Both the position numbers and the translations under genes were made by a program. Below, in pieces: positions 1 through 5,670 of a DNA stretch of 6,105 nucleotides; the stretch's first letter is position 1, and each line of letters starts with the position of its first letter. The DNA is taken from assembly GCA_900556245.1 (NCBI GenBank), contig USOC01000076.1, positions 1 to 6,105 on the forward strand. The letters are read 5' to 3'. The notes below the pieces were generated by a model. That model was not told where the DNA came from and did not search any database. It worked only from the letters and a program-made list of their open reading frames with translations. This DNA comes from an uncultured Prevotellaceae bacterium. GTDB lineage: Bacteria > Bacteroidota > Bacteroidia > Bacteroidales > Muribaculaceae.

Positions 1-493
1 CGGCTCTTCCCGGAAAGGCGTTGAGCGAAATCGCCGCCCCCACGCTGAGAATCACATAATCATTCTGACCGTCGGAAAGAAGGAAACGCCCGTCGTCCTT
101 AATCGCTTCGGGCAATTCGGTAATCTGCCCGTAACTGTCGGGCACGCCCTTCAACACCACCGGAATCTGCCTGCTTCCATAGATTGCCAAAGCATTTTCC
201 GTGACTGTCGGCATAGCCGCTGCCACCCCCGGAAGGCGGGCCGCCACCTGTGCCAAACTGTCCGCCCCGGCAATAAACGCACCTTTTGCAGGAGAAACTT
301 TCAACTGCGGTTCGAGTTTCGACAATTTGCTGCCGACCAGTTGCTCGAAACCATTAAACACCGACAAAATGCAAATCATCGCCAACGCCGTCACAGCCAC
401 AGCGCAAACCGACGTGACTGAAATGATGCTGACTGCCGTGTGCGACTTCTTGGAAGCAAGGTATCTGAGAGCTATGCGCAGGGAAAAAGGCAT
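1..493 (-). CDS. ABC transporter permease, FtsX/LolC/E family (partial, 3' end outside window)
   Basis: Reading the minus strand from 493 gives 164 codons with no stop before the window edge, so only the N-terminal part is present; family members are usually about 400 residues. The protein starts MPFSLRIALRYLASKKSHTA, the amphipathic start typical of lipoprotein-releasing (LolC/LolE) permeases. One hydrophobic segment follows at about residues 21-46, then the 'SVFNGFE' stretch (44-50) and the start of a large periplasmic domain. The family works in the inner membrane with a LolD-type ATPase to move lipoproteins or other envelope substrates; the substrate here is unknown. It lies 22 bases downstream of rbfA on the same strand, so the two are probably cotranscribed. 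An in-frame ATG at 496 is an alternative start. GGAGG (minus strand, 497-501) abuts that ATG and lies three bases from the one chosen, closer than usual for either. Family assignment is firm; LolC versus LolE is not decidable. Confidence 0.88.
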   Translation of the reverse strand, partial: MPFSLRIALRYLASKKSHTAVSIISVTSVCAVAVTALAMICILSVFNGFEQLVGSKLSKLEPQLKVSPAKGAFIAGADSLAQVAARLPGVAAAMPTVTENALAIYGSRQIPVVLKGVPDSYGQITELPEAIKDDGRFLLSDGQNDYVILSVGAAISLNAFPGRA

Positions 494-515
494 CATCCTC
501 CGGGAAAACGCAAGG

Positions 516-878
516 TTATTCCTCCTCTGCGTGACGCGAGGAATCTTGCTTCAAAAGATTGTCGATATGCTCGATATAGTCGAGAGAATCGTCGATGAAG
601 AAAGACAATTCGGGTGTCTTTCTCAACTGATAGCGAAGGATTTTGGCCAATTCGAAACGAATCGTCTTGGCACTGTTGTTGATATTTTCCAGAATCTTGC
701 CGGCCTTTTCCGACGGGAAGATGCTGAGATAAGCGCGGGCCACGCTCAAGTCGGGAGACACACGCACGGCACTGACCGAAACGAGGACTCTGCCCATGGC
801 TGCAGTCTGACGGCGGAACAGTTCGCTGAGTTCCTTTTGCAGCAGTCTTGCGATTTTTGCTTGTCTTGTACTTTCCAT
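516..878 (-). CDS. rbfA: Ribosome-binding factor A (RbfA)
   Basis: This 120-residue protein has the family's usual size and layout. It opens with MESTRQAKIARLLQKELSEL (1-20), the basic N-terminal helix. 'VSVSAVRVSPDLSVARAYLSIFP' style strands of the KH-like fold span about 33-55. The C-terminal signature runs from Arg74 through 'LRKTPELSFFIDDS' (85-98) to 'YIEHIDNLL' (101-109). RbfA binds the immature 30S subunit and assists late 16S rRNA maturation; in E. coli it is also a cold-shock protein. The start is the ATG at 878. A TTG at 890 in the same frame would add four residues but does not match the family. The last codons (AEEE) form an acidic tail. It reads away from the yceD promoter and probably shares a transcript with the downstream permease. 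I could not identify a convincing promoter for it. Confidence 0.95.
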   Translation of the reverse strand: MESTRQAKIARLLQKELSELFRRQTAAMGRVLVSVSAVRVSPDLSVARAYLSIFPSEKAGKILENINNSAKTIRFELAKILRYQLRKTPELSFFIDDSLDYIEHIDNLLKQDSSRHAEEE

Positions 879-1118
879 AATTAACTGCAATATTCGTCAT
901 TTTCCGGGAAATTTGCAAATAATCAGCCTGAAACTGCCGAAAAACGGCACATTTTTAGCGGCGAAAAAGATGGAACACATTCCGGAAAAGCGACCCGGCC
1001 TCATTCCAAGCACCATTAAACAGTGGGGTAAAAAGCGCGATTTTTCATATAAGAGCGCTGCAAGATTGATTTTTCCACAAATTGTTTCTATCTTTGTGCC
1101 GTTTTAACGGGACGTAAA
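879..1118. other. Divergent intergenic region between rbfA and yceD
   Basis: These 240 bases separate the minus-strand rbfA from the plus-strand yceD and must hold promoters for both. Only the yceD side shows a clear match (listed separately at 1066-1096). On the rbfA side I see no good TAnnTTTG box; the nearest is ATTATTTG read on the minus strand at about 915-922, which is poor. Two short symmetric motifs stand out: TTTCCGGGAAA at 901-911 and TTCCGGAA at 980-987. A small hairpin, TGCCG/CGGCA around an A5 loop, lies at 935-949 with five T's shortly after. A 64-codon frame from a TTG at 913 to 1107 crosses the promoter and resembles nothing I know, so it is not called. Confidence 0.6.
1066..1096 (+). 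promoter_or_regulatory. Promoter of the yceD-rpmF-fabH unit (Bacteroidota type)
   Basis: TATCTTTG at 1089-1096 matches the Bacteroidota -7 consensus TAnnTTTG exactly. A -33 element, TTG at 1066-1068 (in ATTG), lies 20 bases upstream, close to the usual spacing. Transcription would start a few bases after 1096, leaving a leader of roughly 15-20 bases before the yceD ATG at 1119. The match and position are direct observations; activity is inferred. Confidence 0.75.
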
Positions 1119-1637
1119 ATGAGTGAATTAGCATCCTGCACTTTAGAACTGAGGAATATGCCTGTTGGCGTTCAGCAGTTTAACTATATTGTCGGCAATG
1201 AATTTTTCCGACAAATGGAGAGTGCCGACATCCGCTCCGGCGAGGTGTCGGTGGCTTTGACTGTTGTCAGGAAGAACGAGGCGTTCGATTTGACATTTGT
1301 CATGGAAGGCCATATCATTGTCGGATGCGACCGTTGTCTGGACGATTTGCGTCAGGAAATCTCCACCGAATACCACACTGTCGTGCGATACGGTGAAGAA
1401 TACAACGAAGACAACGACGAAGAAATCATCATCCCGGAAGGCGAAAGAAGTTTCGACTTGTCGCACATCATCTACGACACAATCGCCTTGACCATCCCGC
1501 TCAAACACGTTCACCCTGACGGCGAATGCAACGCCGAAATGATTGAACGCCTTCAGGAGCACAGTGGAAGCGAAGAAACAGAAACAACCGATTCCCGATG
1601 GGACGCATTGAGGAACATATTAGATAACGATAAATAA
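1119..1637 (+). CDS. yceD: YceD family protein (DUF177), 23S rRNA accumulation factor
   Basis: This 172-residue protein carries the YceD/DUF177 pattern. A CDRC motif (70-73) follows a beta-rich N-terminal half, an acidic stretch lies at about 93-109, 'FDLSHIIYDTIALTIPLKH' covers 112-130, and a third conserved Cys (137, in GECN) sits before a C-terminal 'SRWDALRNI' (159-167). That last stretch resembles the 'DPRW' ending common in the family. DUF177 proteins in bacteria and plants have been linked to 23S rRNA accumulation; the biochemical activity is unclear. The gene sits 13 bases ahead of rpmF, the classic yceD-rpmF pairing, which supports a role in 50S formation. The ATG at 1119 lies 23 bases after the -7 box. 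The upstream GGGACGTAAA has little Shine-Dalgarno character, as is common in Bacteroidota. The Cys residues could bind metal, but this is not shown. Confidence 0.9.
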   Translation: MSELASCTLELRNMPVGVQQFNYIVGNEFFRQMESADIRSGEVSVALTVVRKNEAFDLTFVMEGHIIVGCDRCLDDLRQEISTEYHTVVRYGEEYNEDNDEEIIIPEGERSFDLSHIIYDTIALTIPLKHVHPDGECNAEMIERLQEHSGSEETETTDSRWDALRNILDNDK

Positions 1638-1650
1638 ATAGATAAGAAAA

Positions 1651-1836
1651 ATGGCACATCCAAAACGAAAACAATCGAAGACAAGAACAGCGAAGAGAAG
1701 AACTCATGACAAGGCTGTAGCCCCCACACTGGCACTTTGCCCGAACTGTGGTGCATGGCACGTATACCACACTGTATGTGGAGAATGTGGCTATTATAGA
1801 GGAAAAGTGGCTATCGAAAAAGAAGCCGCTCTGTAA
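1651..1836 (+). CDS. rpmF: 50S ribosomal protein L32 (bL32)
   Basis: This 61-residue basic protein starts MAHPKRKQSKTRTAKRRTHD, the standard L32 N-terminus. It holds four cysteines as CPNC (30-33) and CGEC (43-46), so it is the zinc-ribbon (C+) form. L32 is a small component of the large subunit near the peptidyl transferase and exit region. Full length matches the family. It follows yceD by 13 bases and is surely in the same transcript. Between its stop and the fabH start lie 77 bases that include a perfect inverted repeat (1860-1886). In E. coli plsX lies between rpmF and fabH; it is absent at this locus. Confidence 0.97.
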   Translation: MAHPKRKQSKTRTAKRRTHDKAVAPTLALCPNCGAWHVYHTVCGECGYYRGKVAIEKEAAL

Positions 1837-1859
1837 TAGGAACTGACAAACAGAAAACA

Positions 1860-1886
1860 TTGTCCTAAATGGTGCATTTAGGACAA
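1860..1886. repeat. Perfect 11-bp inverted repeat between rpmF and fabH
   Basis: The arms TTGTCCTAAAT (1860-1870) and ATTTAGGACAA (1876-1886) are exact reverse complements around a 5-base spacer GGTGC. In DNA this has the size and symmetry of a dimeric repressor operator. In RNA it would form an AU-rich hairpin. The bases after it (TTTGTTTAAC) are not a clean T-run, so a full intrinsic terminator is less likely. Its location just upstream of fabH suggests control of fabH separately from the ribosomal genes; that is inference. Confidence 0.85.
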
Positions 1887-1891
1887 ATTTG
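1860..1891 (+). promoter_or_regulatory. Possible secondary fabH promoter overlapping the inverted repeat
   Basis: CAAATTTG at 1884-1891 differs from the TAnnTTTG -7 consensus only at its first base. TTG at 1860-1862 lies 21 bases upstream. The distance from the box to the fabH ATG (23 bases from its last G) is the same as for the yceD promoter and its ATG. If real, the inverted repeat would fill the spacer and could block the polymerase when bound. The match is imperfect, so this is tentative. Confidence 0.35.
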
Positions 1892-1913
1892 TTTAACGGA
1901 GAATAGAAGGTCA

Positions 1914-2900
1914 ATGTTGAATGCAAAAATAACGGGAATAGCGTCGTACGTTCCGGATGACATCCTGACGAACGACGACTTGTCGAAAATGGTCGACACG
2001 AACGATGAGTGGATTACCACGCGTGTCGGAATCAAAGAACGCCGAATCTTGAAAGGCGAAGGATTGGGCTCATCGCATATGGGTGCCATCGCAGTAAGCC
2101 GTCTGCTTGAAAGCACGGGAACGAAAAATGACGAAGTGGATTTGATTATCTGCGCTACGTCGAATCCCGACTACCGCTTTCCGTCGACAGCATCGATTAT
2201 CGCTCACAAGAGCGGTCTGACAAATTGCTACGGTTTTGATATCCAGGCAGCTTGTGCAGGCTTCATCGTTGCTCTTCAGACTGCTAACGCCTACATCAAA
2301 AGCGGTCTTTATAAAAAAGTCATCGTGGTGGCTGCCGAAATGATGTCGAGCATGACCAACTACGAAGACCGCACTACATGCCCGTTGTTCGGAGACGCAG
2401 CCGCAGCTGTGCTGGTCGAGCCGACTGATGAAGAAGGCATCGGCATCATCGACGGCATCTATCATGTCGATGGTGAAGGACTGACCCACCTGGTAATGAA
2501 AGCTGGCGGTTCAGCCTACCCGGCGTCGCATGCAACCGTTGACGCTCGCGAACATTTCGTCTATCAGGAAGGCCGTGCCGTCTATAAGCACGCAGTGACC
2601 GATATGCTGACTTCCTCGCAGGATGTGATGAAACGGAACAACCTGTCGGTAGAAGATGTCAATTGGTTTGTGCCACATCAGGCAAACCTCCGCATCATCG
2701 AAGCTGTCGGAAGCCGCATCGGCATCCCTGACGAACGAGTGCTTGTGAACATCCAGTATCGTGGCAATACGAGCGCGGCGTCTATCCCCCTGTGTCTCGA
2801 CGAGAACAAAGACAAGCTGAAGAAAGGCGACAAGATTGTGCTGACCGCATTCGGTGCGGGCTTCACATGGGGAGCCATGTACATTGTCTGGGGTATTTGA
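1914..2900 (+). CDS. fabH: 3-oxoacyl-[acyl-carrier-protein] synthase III (KAS III)
   Basis: This 328-residue thiolase-fold enzyme condenses an acyl-CoA primer, usually acetyl-CoA or a branched acyl-CoA, with malonyl-ACP to start fatty acid synthesis in the cytoplasm. All three catalytic residues are visible: Cys114 in 'QAACAGF', His255 in 'VPHQANLRI' and Asn285 in 'YRGNTSAAS'. Further family marks are 'DEWITTRVGIKERR' (31-44) and the C-terminal 'GAGFTWG' (314-320). The ATG at 1914 is chosen because MLNAKITGIASYVP aligns with the usual FabH start. An ATG at 1869 in frame would add 15 unrelated residues and lies inside the inverted repeat. GAAGG (1906-1910) sits just ahead of the start. The gene ends at a strong terminator, so it closes the yceD-rpmF-fabH unit. 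Primer preference cannot be read from the sequence with confidence. Confidence 0.97.
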   Translation: MLNAKITGIASYVPDDILTNDDLSKMVDTNDEWITTRVGIKERRILKGEGLGSSHMGAIAVSRLLESTGTKNDEVDLIICATSNPDYRFPSTASIIAHKSGLTNCYGFDIQAACAGFIVALQTANAYIKSGLYKKVIVVAAEMMSSMTNYEDRTTCPLFGDAAAAVLVEPTDEEGIGIIDGIYHVDGEGLTHLVMKAGGSAYPASHATVDAREHFVYQEGRAVYKHAVTDMLTSSQDVMKRNNLSVEDVNWFVPHQANLRIIEAVGSRIGIPDERVLVNIQYRGNTSAASIPLCLDENKDKLKKGDKIVLTAFGAGFTWGAMYIVWGI

Positions 2901-2938
2901 ATCAGGCAGAGAAAAGCAAGAATAAAATTAATAGAACC

Positions 2939-2988
2939 GCGGAACACGGCACGGGATTATTTCCGGTACCGTATTCCGCATTTTTTTT
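2939..2988 (+). terminator. Strong intrinsic terminator after fabH
   Basis: A long hairpin spans 2939-2979. GCGGAA (2939-2944) pairs with TTCCGC (2974-2979), and pairing continues inward through ACGG/CCGT, AC/GT and GG/CC with single mismatches, around a loop ATTATTT. One A and eight T's (2981-2988) follow. This is a textbook Rho-independent terminator on the plus strand, 38 bases after the fabH stop. Its T-run ends only 19 bases before the era start codon. Confidence 0.9.
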
Positions 2989-3007
2989 GAACAAAAACGA
3001 CAAAGAC

Positions 3008-3889
3008 ATGCACAAAGCCGGCTTTGTAAACATTGTCGGAAACCCGAATGTCGGGAAATCGACTTTAATGAACCAACTTGTGGGCGAACGGATTTCGATT
3101 ATCACATCGAAAGCGCAGACCACACGCCACCGCATCCACGGCATCGTCAACACCGACGACTACCAGATTGTCTTTTCCGACACCCCGGGGGTGCTGAAGC
3201 CAAAGTACAAGCTCCAGGAATCGATGCTCAACTTTTCGGTAGAAGCGCTGACAGACGCCGACATCCTGCTTTATGTGACCGACGTGGTTGAAAGTCCGGA
3301 AAAAAACGCCGACTTCATCGCAAAAGTCGCAAAAGAAAAAATTCCGGTGCTGCTCGTCATCAATAAAATCGACTTGCTGAAGGGCAACAGCGAGCTGGAA
3401 GGAATCATGTCACGCTGGAGCGAACTGCTTCCGAACGCCGAAGTGTTTCCTATGTCGGCAAAAGAAAATTTCAACGTGTCGAACCTGATGCGACGCATTG
3501 TCGGCCTGCTCCCCGACTCTCCCCCCTACTTCGGAAAAGACGCCCTGACCGACAAGCCCGCCCGGTTCTTCGTGACGGAAATCATCCGGGAGAAAATCCT
3601 GTTGGAGTACGACAAGGAAGTGCCTTATGCCACGGAAGTGATTGTCGAGAAGTTCGATGAAAAGCCGGAATCAATCCACATCATGGCCGTTGTCTACGTC
3701 GAGCGCGACAGCCAGAAAGGCATCGTCATCGGCCGCGGCGGGGCGAAACTGAAACGCGTCGGGACGGAAGCGCGCCGCGACATCGAGACATTCTTCGGCA
3801 AGAAAGTGTTTTTGGAGATATTCGTAAAAGTCGAGCCGGACTGGCGCAACCGGGAAAACAAGCTCCGCGCCTTCGGATATTTGGAATAG
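3008..3889 (+). CDS. era: GTPase Era
   Basis: Era is a 293-residue GTPase that binds the 3' end of 16S rRNA and helps mature the 30S subunit; it is usually essential. All G motifs are present: GNPNVGKS (11-18), the TTR of switch I (38-40), DTPG (58-61), NKID (119-122) and SAK (150-152). The C-terminal KH domain carries 'VIGRGGAKLKRVG' (240-252) and ends with 'FVKVEPDWR' (272-280). The length is typical. The ATG at 3008 places the P-loop 10 residues in, as normal. The frame stays open upstream to 2792, but that stretch overlaps fabH and the terminator and is not coding. The era start comes 19 bases after the fabH terminator's T-run, so era needs read-through or a promoter overlapping the hairpin. 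The only hint of one is TTTTTTTG at 2982-2989, which lacks the TA. The downstream der follows by 29 bases, including an A10 run (3896-3905). Confidence 0.97.
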   Translation: MHKAGFVNIVGNPNVGKSTLMNQLVGERISIITSKAQTTRHRIHGIVNTDDYQIVFSDTPGVLKPKYKLQESMLNFSVEALTDADILLYVTDVVESPEKNADFIAKVAKEKIPVLLVINKIDLLKGNSELEGIMSRWSELLPNAEVFPMSAKENFNVSNLMRRIVGLLPDSPPYFGKDALTDKPARFFVTEIIREKILLEYDKEVPYATEVIVEKFDEKPESIHIMAVVYVERDSQKGIVIGRGGAKLKRVGTEARRDIETFFGKKVFLEIFVKVEPDWRNRENKLRAFGYLE

Positions 3890-3918
3890 ATAATCAAAAA
3901 AAAAAGAACAAATAAGAT

Positions 3919-5235
3919 ATGGGTAGATTAGTAGCAATTGTAGGACGCCCCAATGTCGGGAAGTCCACACTTTTCAACCGGCTGACTCAGACGCGCACAG
4001 CCATTGTCGACGACACGTCGGGCACAACACGCGACCGCCAGTACGGCAAAGTGGAATGGTGCGGACAAGAGTTTTCGATTGTCGACACCGGAGGATGGGT
4101 CGTTAATTCGGAAGATATTTTCGAAGGGGAAATCAACAAGCAGGTGGCCATAGCCATCGAAGAAGCTGACGAAATCCTCTTCGTAGTGGACGTGACCAAC
4201 GGCGTGACCGACCTCGACGACATGGTGGCGGGAATCCTGCGCCGTTCGAAAAAGCCGGTGATTCTCGTGGCAAACAAGTCGGACGGCAACGAATGGCGCT
4301 ACAACGCCGCCGAATTCTATTCGTTCGGACTCGGCGACCCGTTCTGCGTTTCGGCCGCCAACGGTCTGGGCACTGGCGACTTGCTCGACGAAATCATGAA
4401 GCGATTCCCGCCGAAGGACCAGGACGATGAGCCGGAAGAAGTGCTGCCCCGCTTTGCGATCGTCGGCCGTCCGAACGCCGGAAAATCATCGATTGTCAAC
4501 GCCTTCATCGGAGAAGACCGCAACATCGTCACCAACATCGCCGGCACTACACGCGACAGCATCTACACGCGCTACAGCAAGTTCGGTTTCGATTTCTACC
4601 TGGTCGACACGGCAGGCATCCGCAAAAAGACAAAAGTGAACGAAGACATCGAGTATTACTCGGTCATCCGCTCCATCCGTTCGATTGAGAACAGCGATGT
4701 CTGCGTACTGATGATCGACGCGACGCGCGGCATCGAAGCGCAGGACGTCAATATCTTCTCGCTGATTCAGAAAAACAAGAAGGGACTCGTCGTATGCGTC
4801 AACAAATGGGACCTCGTCGAAGACAAGAGCCAAAGCGCAATCAAGCACTTCGAGACGGCCATCCGCGAACGGTTTGCCCCGTTCACCGATTTCCCCATCA
4901 TCTTCACATCGGCGCTGACAAAGCAACGCATCTACAAAGTGCTGGAAACGGCGGTGGAAGTCTACCAGAACCGCAACCGAATCATTCCGACCTCGCAGCT
5001 CAACAATTTCATGCAGGAAGTGATTGCCGCCTACCCGCCTCCCTCCAACAAAGGCAAGTACATCAAAATCAAGTATGTCACAATGCTGAAAGAGCAGCGC
5101 ATCCCGACATTCGTGTTCTTCTGCAACCTGCCCCAGTGGGTGAAAGAGCCGTACCGCCGCTACCTGGAGAACAAAATCCGCGAAGAATGGCATTTCTCAG
5201 GCACCCCAATCAACCTGTTCATGCGCGAAAAGTAG
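3919..5235 (+). CDS. der: Ribosome-assembly GTPase Der (EngA)
   Basis: This 438-residue protein has the tandem GTPase layout unique to Der/EngA, which acts in late assembly of the 50S subunit. G domain 1 has GRPNVGKS (9-16), DTGG (56-59), NKSD (119-122) and SAA (145-147). An acidic linker (about 168-175) leads to G domain 2 with GRPNAGKS (183-190), DTAG (230-233), NKWD (295-298) and SAL (331-333). The KH-like C-terminal domain covers about 355-438, with 'KIKYVTM' (383-389), 'PTFVFFCN' (396-403) and a final '[11 protein letters not shown]'. No key residue is missing. The ATG at 3919 starts [15 protein letters not shown] as usual. It follows era closely and is probably cotranscribed with it. 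A terminator overlaps its stop codon. Confidence 0.97.
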   Translation: MGRLVAIVGRPNVGKSTLFNRLTQTRTAIVDDTSGTTRDRQYGKVEWCGQEFSIVDTGGWVVNSEDIFEGEINKQVAIAIEEADEILFVVDVTNGVTDLDDMVAGILRRSKKPVILVANKSDGNEWRYNAAEFYSFGLGDPFCVSAANGLGTGDLLDEIMKRFPPKDQDDEPEEVLPRFAIVGRPNAGKSSIVNAFIGEDRNIVTNIAGTTRDSIYTRYSKFGFDFYLVDTAGIRKKTKVNEDIEYYSVIRSIRSIENSDVCVLMIDATRGIEAQDVNIFSLIQKNKKGLVVCVNKWDLVEDKSQSAIKHFETAIRERFAPFTDFPIIFTSALTKQRIYKVLETAVEVYQNRNRIIPTSQLNNFMQEVIAAYPPPSNKGKYIKIKYVTMLKEQRIPTFVFFCNLPQWVKEPYRRYLENKIREEWHFSGTPINLFMREK

Positions 5236-5275
5236 CCTTGAGACTTAGCCGCTTGCAAAAACTTCAAGGCTTTTT
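5234..5275 (+). terminator. Intrinsic terminator overlapping the der stop codon
   Basis: AGCCTTGA (5234-5241) pairs exactly with TCAAGGCT (5264-5271), and a run of five T's ends the element (5271-5275). The left arm includes the last two bases of the der TAG stop. The loop is long (22 bases) and the stem only 8 bp, so it is weaker than the terminator after fabH. It separates era-der from tatAC. Confidence 0.6.
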
Positions 5276-5294
5276 GACGGCATAGGATACATAG

Positions 5295-5332
5295 GGTGCA
5301 AATATATCAGGCAAGCTTGGCATATTTGCACC
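5295..5332. repeat. Perfect 11-bp inverted repeat upstream of tatA
   Basis: GGTGCAAATAT (5295-5305) and ATATTTGCACC (5322-5332) are exact reverse complements separated by 16 bases. The spacer itself holds the 8-base palindrome CAAGCTTG (5312-5319), so the structure is nested. The core word ATATTTGCA recurs at 5343-5351 in the following promoter-like sequence. It could be an operator or an RNA hairpin; no T-run follows directly. Confidence 0.8.
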
Positions 5333-5349
5333 GACTTTTATTATATTTG
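5317..5349 (+). promoter_or_regulatory. Promoter of tatA-tatC (Bacteroidota type)
   Basis: TATATTTG (5342-5349) matches the -7 consensus exactly. The nearest -33 candidate is TTG at 5317-5319, 22 bases upstream, slightly long. Transcription would begin near 5355, giving a leader of about 80 bases that contains the GC-rich hairpin at 5360-5400. A second, weaker -7-like word, CATATTTG, lies at 5321-5328 inside the inverted repeat. Position between a terminator and tatA supports the call. Confidence 0.6.
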
Positions 5350-5359
5350 CAGACGCATA

Positions 5360-5400
5360 AGGGCGGCTTCCGTGCCGAATGACGGCACAGACGCCGCCCT
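5360..5400 (+). other. GC-rich hairpin in the tatA leader
   Basis: AGGGCGGC (5360-5367) pairs with GCCGCCCT (5393-5400), and inside it GTGCCG (5372-5377) pairs with CGGCAC (5383-5388) around a 5-base loop AATGA. A four-by-four internal loop separates the two stems. No T-run follows, so it is not an intrinsic terminator. It lies 33 bases before the tatA ATG and almost at the 5' end of the predicted transcript. A role in mRNA stability or translation control is possible. It does not match a riboswitch class that I recognise. Confidence 0.65.
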
Positions 5401-5433
5401 GCTCGAACCCATAACATAAAAACATCGACTGAT

Positions 5434-5655
5434 ATGAACGGAATATTGCTGCTTTTTGGAACTCTCGGGACAACGGAAATCGTCCTCATCGTGCTTGTAG
5501 TGCTGCTGCTTTTCGGAGGCAAGAAAATTCCCGAGCTGATGAAAGGCCTGGGCAAAGGCGTACGCAGCTTCAAGGAAGGCGCGGCAGGCGTGAAAGACGA
5601 ACTCGAAAAACCGCTGCAGGAAATCGACGAAGACCTGAAGAAAAACAAAAAATAA
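5434..5655 (+). CDS. tatA: Sec-independent translocase subunit TatA
   Basis: This 73-residue protein has the TatA/E/B form: a short periplasmic N-terminus, one membrane helix (about 14-28) preceded by Glu15, then the FGGKKIPEL hinge (27-35), an amphipathic helix (about 35-50) and a charged, Lys/Glu-rich tail. TatA oligomerises to make the passage for folded proteins bearing twin-arginine signals, working with TatC in the inner membrane. tatC starts 15 bases downstream, and no tatB lies between them, so a minimal TatA-TatC system is likely, with TatA also serving the TatB role. The ATG at 5434 gives the expected N-terminus. The gene has its own promoter-like sequence and structured leader. Confidence 0.95.
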   Translation: MNGILLLFGTLGTTEIVLIVLVVLLLFGGKKIPELMKGLGKGVRSFKEGAAGVKDELEKPLQEIDEDLKKNKK

Positions 5656-5670
5656 CCGTCACTCCGGAAA

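Noticed and set aside
201..884. 227-codon plus-strand frame covering the antisense of rbfA and the permease start
   Set aside because: It lies opposite two genes with clear family matches, has no recognisable protein features, and fits a shadow frame.
935..956. Small hairpin with following T's as a terminator
   Set aside because: The stem is only 5 bp, the T's are separated from it, and no plus-strand gene lies upstream to terminate.
913..1107. 64-codon plus-strand frame in the rbfA-yceD gap
   Set aside because: It starts at a TTG without a ribosome site, resembles no known family, and contains the yceD promoter.
1869..1913. Earlier in-frame ATG for FabH
   Set aside because: The 15 added residues do not match FabH, and the codon lies in the inverted repeat.
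2792..3007. N-terminal extension of Era by 72 residues
   Set aside because: The extra stretch overlaps the end of fabH in another frame and crosses a strong terminator; Era normally starts about 10 residues before the P-loop.
3896..3905. A10 run between era and der as a minus-strand terminator T-run
   Set aside because: No stem precedes it on the minus strand, and no minus-strand gene is present there.
4486..5193. 235-codon minus-strand frame inside der
   Set aside because: It is wholly antisense to the conserved second GTPase and C-terminal domains of Der and has the repetitive Val/Asp/Arg composition of a shadow frame.
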